DNA of 64,000 bases from contig NZ_VJYI01000004.1 in the NCBI RefSeq assembly GCF_008065375.1, positions 62,001 through 126,000 on the forward strand, given 5' to 3'. Of this stretch, positions 58,591-64,000 are shown in pieces (the stretch's first letter is position 1; the number at the start of each line of letters is the position of its first letter). The notes below the pieces were generated by a model, which saw only the letters and a list, made by a program, of their open reading frames with translations, did no database searches and was not told where the DNA came from. The DNA comes from Nonomuraea sp. SYSU D8015. Its GTDB lineage: Bacteria; Actinomycetota; Actinomycetes; Streptosporangiales; Streptosporangiaceae. Made by a program: the position numbers and the translations under genes.

Positions 58591-60921
58591 ATGACACTCA
58601 CATCGGCACAAGACGAGTCCGTGCAGCTCATCATCGGCGGGATGACCTGTGCGGCGTGCGCGGCACGGGTGGAGCGCAAGCTCAACCGGATGGACGGAGT
58701 GGTCGCCAGCGTCAACTATGCAACCGAGAAGGCGACCATCCAGGCGGGCGGCGTTACGGTGGGGGAGCTGATCCGGGAAGTCGAACGCATCGGTTACACC
58801 GCCGAACCGTATACGCCGCACAATTCCGCCGCGCCGGACGACACCGATGACCGGCGGGTGCGGACGCTGGGCCGGCGCATGGTGGTCGCCATCGGGCTGG
58901 CCGTAGTCCTGGCGGACCTGTCGCTGGCGATGACGTTCGTGCCTGCCTGGCGATTCCCCGGGTGGCGGTGGGTGCTGATCGGCCTGACCCTGCCCATGGT
59001 GACCTGGTGCGCGTGGCCGTTCCACCGCACCGCGCTCAGGGCCGCGCGGCACGGCACCACCTCCATGGACACCCTGATCTCTACCGGGATCATCGCTGCC
59101 ACCTGCTGGTCCTTGTACGTCATCGCGTTCCCGATCGACGCCGGACCCGTGGGATCGGGCGTATGGGCGCTGCTGACCGCGCCGAACGGTGCGCTCTACC
59201 TCGACGTCGCCGGCGGCGTGACCACGTTCGCGCTGATCGGGCGGCTGCTGGAGGCCCGGGCGCGGCGATCCTCCGGTGCGGTCCTGCGCCGGCTGGCCAA
59301 GCTGGGCGCCAAGGACGTCAGCGTGCTGCGCGCCGACGGCAACGAGTACCGCATTGACGTGGCGGACCTGCGAGTCGGCGACCGGTTCGTGGTCCGCCCA
59401 GGCGAGCGCATCGCCGCCGACGGCCGGATCGAGTCCGGGCAGGGCACGATCGACACCAGCGCCATGACCGGCGAGCCAGTCCCGGCCGAGGTCGCCGAGG
59501 GCGACACGGTGACCGGCGCGACGGTCAACCTCAGCGGACGGCTGGTGGTGCGTGCCATCCGCGTGGGTGCCGATACCCAGCTCGCCACGCTGATCCGCCT
59601 CGTCGAGCACGCCCAAGCCGACAAGGCCGCGATACAGCGGCTGGCCGACCGGATCTGCGGCTGGTTCGTGCCGGTCGTGTTCGTCCTGTCGGCGCTGACT
59701 CTGGCCGGGTGGCTGGCCGCCGGAGGCGAAGCCCACCAGGCGGTCACCGCCGCGCTGGCCGTCCTCATCATCGCCTGCCCGTGCGCGCTCGGCCTCGCCA
59801 TCCCTACCGCGCTCCAGGTCGCCTCCGGCACCGGCGCCCAGCTGGGCGTCTTCATCAAGAGCCACCAGGCAATGGAATCCGCCCGTGCCATCGACACCGT
59901 CGTCCTGGACAAGACTGGCACCCTCACCCAGGGCCGCATGAGCGTGGTGGACCTGGCCACCGCCGGCGGCGTCCGGCCGAGCGATGTGCTGCGCTATGCC
60001 GGGGCCGTGGAAGACGCCTCCGAGCACGCCATCGCGGCGGCCATCGCCGCCCATGCCCGCGCCGAACTCGCCGATCTGCCCACGGTCAGTGCGTTCGCCG
60101 CCCTGGCCGGGCTGGGCGCCCAAGGCACGGTCGAGGACAGGCGGATCCTCGTCGGGTCGCCCCGGCTGCTGTCCCAGCAGAACATCGCCATCTCCGCGGG
60201 ACTCGACCAGGCACGGAACCGCTGGGAGGGCGAGGGCCGCACCGTCGTCCTCGTCGCGGCCGACGGCACGGCCGTCGGAGCGCTTGCCCTCGCGGACGTC
60301 ATCAAGCCCTCAGCCGCAGAGGCGATGGACCGGCTGCGCTCCATGGGACTACGCATCCTCCTGCTCACCGGCGACAACGCCGCCACCGCGCAAGCCGTCG
60401 CCGCGCAGGTCGGCATCACCGAGGTCATCGCCGAAGTGCTGCCCGCCGACAAGGCGGCCACCATTGCCCGGCTCCAAGATGAGGGATACCGCGTCGCCAT
60501 GGTCGGCGACGGCATCAACGACGCCCCGGCGCTGGCCCGCGCCGACCTCGGCCTGGCGGTGGTCGAGGGGACCGACGTCGCGCTGGCCGCCGCCGATCTC
60601 ATCTTGATCCGCGACGACCTGAACGTCATCCCCACGGCCCTCACCCTGGCCCGTGCCACCCTGGCCACCATCCGGGGCAACCTCATCTGGGCCTTCGGCT
60701 ACAACGTCGCCGCGCTTCCACTGGCCGCCATCGGCCTGCTGAACCCCCTCATCGCCGGCGCCACCATGGCCCTGTCGTCGGTGTTCGTGGTCTCCAACAG
60801 CCTGCGCCTGCGCCGCTTCGCTCCCTCCCCGGCCACCGGTGACTTCCTCACCGAGCACCTGGACGATCAAGGCCGGTCGGAGGCGGAGCTGGAGTGTGAG
60901 CCGGACTGCCAGAACGCCTGA
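58591..60921 (+). CDS. copA: CopA-type heavy-metal P1B-1 ATPase
   Basis: The 776-residue transporter has an N-terminal HMA domain with GMTCAAC (Cys 20 and 23), eight membrane helices, and the translocation motif IIACPCALGLAIPTAL. It also carries the TGE loop (TSAMTGEP), the phosphorylation motif DKTGTLTQG, SEHAIAAAI in place of SEHPLA, and GDGINDAPALA. A late helix has NVAALPLAAIGLLNP and MALSSVFVVSNSLRLRRF, the P1B-1 signature for Cu(I). The C-terminus has two further Cys (LECEPDCQNA). AAGGAG stands before ATG 58591. The role is probably copper efflux. Confidence 0.93.
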   Translation: MTLTSAQDESVQLIIGGMTCAACAARVERKLNRMDGVVASVNYATEKATIQAGGVTVGELIREVERIGYTAEPYTPHNSAAPDDTDDRRVRTLGRRMVVAIGLAVVLADLSLAMTFVPAWRFPGWRWVLIGLTLPMVTWCAWPFHRTALRAARHGTTSMDTLISTGIIAATCWSLYVIAFPIDAGPVGSGVWALLTAPNGALYLDVAGGVTTFALIGRLLEARARRSSGAVLRRLAKLGAKDVSVLRADGNEYRIDVADLRVGDRFVVRPGERIAADGRIESGQGTIDTSAMTGEPVPAEVAEGDTVTGATVNLSGRLVVRAIRVGADTQLATLIRLVEHAQADKAAIQRLADRICGWFVPVVFVLSALTLAGWLAAGGEAHQAVTAALAVLIIACPCALGLAIPTALQVASGTGAQLGVFIKSHQAMESARAIDTVVLDKTGTLTQGRMSVVDLATAGGVRPSDVLRYAGAVEDASEHAIAAAIAAHARAELADLPTVSAFAALAGLGAQGTVEDRRILVGSPRLLSQQNIAISAGLDQARNRWEGEGRTVVLVAADGTAVGALALADVIKPSAAEAMDRLRSMGLRILLLTGDNAATAQAVAAQVGITEVIAEVLPADKAATIARLQDEGYRVAMVGDGINDAPALARADLGLAVVEGTDVALAAADLILIRDDLNVIPTALTLARATLATIRGNLIWAFGYNVAALPLAAIGLLNPLIAGATMALSSVFVVSNSLRLRRFAPSPATGDFLTEHLDDQGRSEAELECEPDCQNA

Positions 60922-61172
60922 TACGTGTGCCGGTTCCGGCGGTGCGCACGCCGGCAAGTCCAAGCGCGGCGTGTCGGTGCGCGGCCGCCGGCGCGGCGGC
61001 GAAAGTTCTGGGAACCGATCGGGGCATCGCGACGACTGGTCAGAACGAGGGCGAGTGTGCCCGTTGCCGTGGCCAGGACCTGGCGGATGTTGGCGTGCTG
61101 GCCACTTCCCCCGTCTGGGGACGTGCGGTGAACATGGGGACCCTCAAATCCGACCGATGGTTTGGAGGCTGA

Positions 61173-61811
61173 ATGCGTGTCGACATTGTCGTCTTCGACG
61201 GTGCGGACGACCTCGACGTTGTGGGCCCCTTTGAGGTGCTGCGCCTTGCCGGCCGCGCCGACCTGGGCGTCACGGTGCGACTGGTGTCCCTCGATGGGCC
61301 GCGGACGGTGACCACCCGGGGCGGGCTGCTACTGCCAGCCGCCGGCTGGGCGCCGCAAGAAGCCGACGTGCTTATCGTGGCCGGGGGCGGGTTCGCGAAC
61401 GGCGAGAACAGCGGAGTCTCCACGGAACTGGCGTCCGGGCGGCTGCCCGCGGCGCTGGCGGCCGCAGCCCGGCCGGGCCTGGTGCTCGCGTCGGTGTGTA
61501 CCGGTGCTCTGCTGCTGGCCGCGGCCGGATTGCTGGCAGGCCGGGCCTGCACCACGCACCATCGCGCGGTCGCCGACCTGGTGGCGGCCGGTGGCCGGCA
61601 TGTGGACGCCAGGGTGGTCGACGACGGCGACCTTGTGACGGCCGGCGGCATCACGTCGGGGCTGGACCTGGCGCTGTGGCTCGTTGAGCGTTATCGGGGC
61701 GCGGATGCGACCGCGCTGCTGCAGAGCATCCTGGAGTACGAGCGCCGCGAGCCCCTATGGCGCGCCGGCGTCCAGCCGCCCGTGCCGGCCGCGCCGGGAG
61801 AAGATCGATGA
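61173..61811 (+). CDS. DJ-1/PfpI-family protein leading an ABC-importer operon
   Basis: The 212-residue protein is a stand-alone DJ-1/PfpI domain: VDIVVFDGADDLDVVGPFEVLRLAG, ADVLIVAGGGFANG, VLASVCTGALLLAAAGLLAGRACTTHHRAVADLVAAGG, VVDDGDLVTAGGITSGLDLALWLVER. The VCTGA elbow Cys and HH are typical of isonitrile-hydratase-like and ThiJ-like members. GGAGGCTGA precedes the ATG. Its stop overlaps the start of the substrate-binding protein (ATGA), so it is part of the importer operon. A catalytic step on the imported compound is a plausible role. Confidence 0.87.
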   Translation: MRVDIVVFDGADDLDVVGPFEVLRLAGRADLGVTVRLVSLDGPRTVTTRGGLLLPAAGWAPQEADVLIVAGGGFANGENSGVSTELASGRLPAALAAAARPGLVLASVCTGALLLAAAGLLAGRACTTHHRAVADLVAAGGRHVDARVVDDGDLVTAGGITSGLDLALWLVERYRGADATALLQSILEYERREPLWRAGVQPPVPAAPGEDR

Positions 61812-62830
61812 TGCGGCGCCTGGTGCTGTGCCTGGTCGCGGTGCTGCCGTTGGCGGCGGCAGGCTGTGGCGACGCACCAGCGGCGGCACCGGTCGCGGCC
61901 ACCAGCAGGCCGGTCGTGGTCGAGGACTGCGCCGGTAAAGACGTCACCTTTACTCAGGTGCCTGCCAAGGTGGTGACGCTCGACGGGTACGCCGCCCAGA
62001 CGATGGCCAGGCTCGGCCTGACCGGCAAGATCGTCGGCACCGGCTATCCCGCCCCCTTCACGGTGGACGCCTCGCCCTACAAGGAGGAGCTGGCCAAGAT
62101 CCCCGTGCTGGGCAAGGGAGTGCTGGTCACCGAGGTCGTCGCCGCCCAGCGGCCCGACCTGGTCCTGACCGGCTTTTCTGTGTTCGGCGGCCCGCCCGGC
62201 AGCCCGAAGGAAGCCGACCTGGCGACCATGAATGTGAAAGGGCTGGCCGCCTGCCTGCCAGGCGGCGGCAGGGCCATGCGTGACGGCGCCCCGAGCCCGG
62301 CCTTGACCGACCTGGAGCCTGCGTACGACTTCATTCGCAAGCTCGGCACCGTGTTCGGCGTCCAGGACCGCGCACAGAAGCTCGTCAACGAGCTGCGCGC
62401 CCGTCAGGAGGCCGTCGCGGCCAAGATCCAGGGCGCCAAGCCACGCGTGCTGATGGTGCAGGACAACCCGGTCGCCGGACAGCCGATCAAGACCTCCGGC
62501 AGCGGCACGCTCGCCCACGCCCTCCTCACGCTGGCGGGCGGCCAGAGCCTCTTCGCCGACGTCAGCTCGATGCACGCCGACGTCTCCCCGGAGCAGGTGG
62601 TCGAGCGGGATCCGCAGGCGATCTGGGTGATCAGCGACTACCCCTTCGCCAAGACGAAGGGGCGGGAACTGGTCGACGAGGTGAAGCGCAACCCGTTGCT
62701 GGCCGGAACCACCGCCGTCAAGCAGGGGAAGGTCTTCTCGACGTCGCAGTACCTGGTATCGTTCCCCAGCCCGCTGAACGTCGACGCGCTGGAGCAGCTC
62801 GCCGCCGACCTGCATGCGGGCAGTTCGTGA
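61808..62830 (+). CDS. Substrate-binding lipoprotein of BtuF/FepB-type ABC importer
   Basis: The 340-residue protein has a lipoprotein signal (LVLCLVAVLPLAAAGC) and two lobes joined by a long helix. The family landmarks are VVVEDCAGKDVTFTQVPAKVVTLDGYAAQTMARLGLTGKIVGTGYP, VLGKGVLVTEVVAAQRPDLVLTGF, VLMVQDN, LAHALLTLAGGQSLFADVSSMHADVSPEQVVERDPQAIWVISDY and a final NVDALEQLAADLH. The class carries Fe(III)-siderophores, heme or cobalamin. The ATG overlaps the DJ-1 gene stop, and the stop overlaps the permease GTG. Confidence 0.9.
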   Translation: MMRRLVLCLVAVLPLAAAGCGDAPAAAPVAATSRPVVVEDCAGKDVTFTQVPAKVVTLDGYAAQTMARLGLTGKIVGTGYPAPFTVDASPYKEELAKIPVLGKGVLVTEVVAAQRPDLVLTGFSVFGGPPGSPKEADLATMNVKGLAACLPGGGRAMRDGAPSPALTDLEPAYDFIRKLGTVFGVQDRAQKLVNELRARQEAVAAKIQGAKPRVLMVQDNPVAGQPIKTSGSGTLAHALLTLAGGQSLFADVSSMHADVSPEQVVERDPQAIWVISDYPFAKTKGRELVDEVKRNPLLAGTTAVKQGKVFSTSQYLVSFPSPLNVDALEQLAADLHAGSS

Positions 62831-63891
62831 CCGCCCTCGTCCACAAGCTGCCTCTTCGCGCCGCCGCGGTGCCGTACCCGGCTCTGCTCGCCGTGCTGGG
62901 GGTGGGGCTGACCGTCTCCGTGGTGTTGGCCACCGGGCTCGGGGCGGTCGCCGTGCCGTCAGGTGAGGTCGCCGGCATCCTCGCCCACCGCCTGACCGGT
63001 GGCGGCGACAGCGCGGCCACCGCCGACCTCATCGTCTGGCGGATCCGCTTTCCGCGGGTGTTGCTCAGCGCGGTGGCCGGCGCCGGCTTGGCCGTGGCGG
63101 GCGCCGTGGTGCAGGGTGTGGTCCGCAATCCGGTCGCCGATCCGTACCTGCTGGGTCTGTCCCACGGCGCCTCCGTCGGTGCCGTCCTGGTGCTGACGAC
63201 AGGCGCGTCCGTGCTGGGCGCGCTGACCTTGCCGCTGGCCGCCTTCGCCGGCGCGAGCGCCGCGATGGGCATCGTGCTGGCGCTAGCCAGCCGGCAAGGC
63301 CGACTGCTGCCGGTACGGCTCATCCTGGTCGGCGTGGCCTTCGGGCACCTGTTCGCCGGAATCACCTCGTATGTGCTGGCCCTTACCGAAAGCTCAGCCG
63401 CGCAGCAGCAGATCATCTTCTGGCTTCTCGGCGGGCTGTCCGGTGCGAGCTGGGCCACCTTGCCCATCCCCGCCGCCGTGGTGGGCGCGGCAACCGCACT
63501 GCTGCTGGTACGGGCACGCCGGCTCAACGCCCTGGTGCTGGGGGAGGAGGCCGGCGCCGCACTCGGCCTCAACGCCAGCCGGCAACGCTGGTATCTGCTC
63601 CTCCTCGTCACACTGCTGACCGGTACGGTCGTCGCCGTGTCCGGCGGCATCGGCTTTGTGGGGTTGATCGTTCCGCACCTGGCCCGGATGCTGGTCGGCG
63701 CCGATCACCGGCGAATGTTGCCGATCACGGTGGTGCTCGGCGCACTCTTCCTGCTCTGGGCCGACGTCGCCGCGCGGACACTCGTCTCTCCCACCGAGCT
63801 GCCCATCGGGGTGCTGACCGCATTCCTCGGGGTGCCGTGCTTCCTCCTCGTCATGCGGGCCCGCGGGCTGGCCGGTCAGGAGACGCCATGA
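62827..63891 (+). CDS. FecCD-family permease
   Basis: The 354-residue protein has about ten helices and family blocks: IVWRIRFPRVLLSAVAGAGLAVAGAVVQGVVRNPVADPYLLGLSHGASVGAVLVL, IFWLLGGLSGASWATLPIPAAVV, LVLGEEAGAALGLNASRQRWYLLLLVTLLTGTVVAVSGGIGFVGLIVPHLARMLVGADHRRMLPITVVLGALFLLWADVAAR and LPIGVLTAFLGVPCFLLVM. GVVRNPVADPYLLG and the EEA coupling segment are intact. GTG overlaps the previous stop, and its own stop overlaps the ATPase ATG. It should form a homodimer in the membrane. Confidence 0.94.
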   Translation: MTALVHKLPLRAAAVPYPALLAVLGVGLTVSVVLATGLGAVAVPSGEVAGILAHRLTGGGDSAATADLIVWRIRFPRVLLSAVAGAGLAVAGAVVQGVVRNPVADPYLLGLSHGASVGAVLVLTTGASVLGALTLPLAAFAGASAAMGIVLALASRQGRLLPVRLILVGVAFGHLFAGITSYVLALTESSAAQQQIIFWLLGGLSGASWATLPIPAAVVGAATALLLVRARRLNALVLGEEAGAALGLNASRQRWYLLLLVTLLTGTVVAVSGGIGFVGLIVPHLARMLVGADHRRMLPITVVLGALFLLWADVAARTLVSPTELPIGVLTAFLGVPCFLLVMRARGLAGQETP

Positions 63892-64000
63892 GACTCGACA
63901 TCGACGCGGTGTCCGTCACGCTCAGCGGCCGGGACGTGATCGAGGATGTGTCGCTGGCCGTTCCCTCCGGGCAGTTCACGGCGCTCGTCGGGCCGAACGG
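63888..64000 (+). CDS. ABC transporter ATP-binding protein (partial)
   Basis: Only the first 37 residues are inside the window: MRLDIDAVSVTLSGRDVIED, then VSLAVPSGQFTALVGPN. This is the N-terminal strand pair and the start of Walker A (GPNG) of FepC/BtuD-type ATPases. The ATG overlaps the permease stop (ATGA). It completes the importer. Confidence 0.9.
   Translation, partial: MRLDIDAVSVTLSGRDVIEDVSLAVPSGQFTALVGPN

Noticed and set aside
58564..60123. A 519-codon minus-strand frame opposite the CopA gene
   Set aside because: No domain is visible, and the plus strand encodes every P-type ATPase motif.
60930..61110. Possible cobalamin riboswitch before the DJ-1/ABC operon
   Set aside because: CCAGGACCTGGCGG near 61075 vaguely resembles the end of a B12 box, but the preceding conserved core (GGTG-N-AATCC, CGGTCCCGCCACTGT) is absent.
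1..64000. tRNA, rRNA and CRISPR arrays
   Set aside because: No cloverleaf-like or rRNA sequence and no regularly spaced identical repeats were noticed on reading; a covariance-model scan would be needed to be certain for tRNAs.

Overview
The window comes from a high-GC filamentous actinomycete. The gene families present point to the Streptosporangiales (Nonomuraea/Streptosporangium type): ECF sigma factors paired with CU044_5270-type secreted proteins, SARP/AfsR regulators with BTAD, NB-ARC and TPR parts, F420-type oxidoreductases, mycothiol-dependent-type enzymes, and GTG starts with GTGA/ATGA overlaps. The genus is an inference. The content is accessory and regulatory. No rRNA, tRNA, CRISPR array or complete secondary-metabolite cluster is visible.

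Region 1-9300 holds a WD40 gene tail, a dead AfsR-type regulator, a secreted endo-galactanase (GH53) and a secreted expansin. Between these two lie an intact azlD and a decayed azlC. Next come a two-gene membrane operon, a damaged two-component system (truncated kinase, frameshifted response regulator), and an ECF sigma factor translationally coupled to two related exported proteins. Region 9300-17740 holds a large SARP/NB-ARC regulator divergent from an SDR plus deazaflavin-oxidoreductase pair, a cupin, a GlxA-type AraC regulator, an LLM-class oxidoreductase and a hydrolase. That hydrolase is divergent from an HTH regulator, with three near-identical palindromic boxes in the gap. Region 17740-24300 is a mix of stress and envelope genes: maleylpyruvate isomerase-like, HbhA-like, CBS, alpha/beta hydrolase, a 36-residue membrane peptide, CsbD-like, STAS anti-anti-sigma and DUF4386.

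Region 24471-38960 contains a SARP regulator broken by three frameshifts, an SDR pair next to an MmyB-type regulator, and an SDR and an AraC gene that both carry copies of the same promoter block with a Ser/Thr kinase gene between the copies. It continues with a LuxR remnant, an erythromycin-esterase-family gene with a palindrome at its start, an ArsR-SRPBCC-DUF998 operon whose ArsR has lost its DNA-binding core, and an AlkD-like gene. Region 39000-47100 has two carboxymuconolactone-decarboxylase-like proteins, lipoprotein and membrane genes, and GlxA-type regulators next to a cyanamide-hydratase-like HD protein. Region 47100-52540 is an island of mobile-element debris: a Tn3-type transposase scrap, three IS5-family copies and a probable group II intron 3' end. 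Between the IS copies lies a small secreted protein with tendamistat-like features. Region 52540-54650 repeats the HD/GlxA pairing.

Region 54900-64000 carries a DUF418 membrane protein, then a likely copper module (two paralogous His-rich membrane proteins, an ECF sigma factor and a CopA-type ATPase). It ends with an operon of a DJ-1/PfpI protein and an iron/heme/cobalamin-type ABC importer that runs off the edge.

The strongest overall pattern is regulator decay. At least six DNA-binding or signalling genes are truncated, deleted or frameshifted while their putative target genes stay intact and several operators are still recognisable. Single-base frameshifts could in principle be sequencing errors. 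The truncations, internal deletions and duplicated promoter cannot be explained that way.
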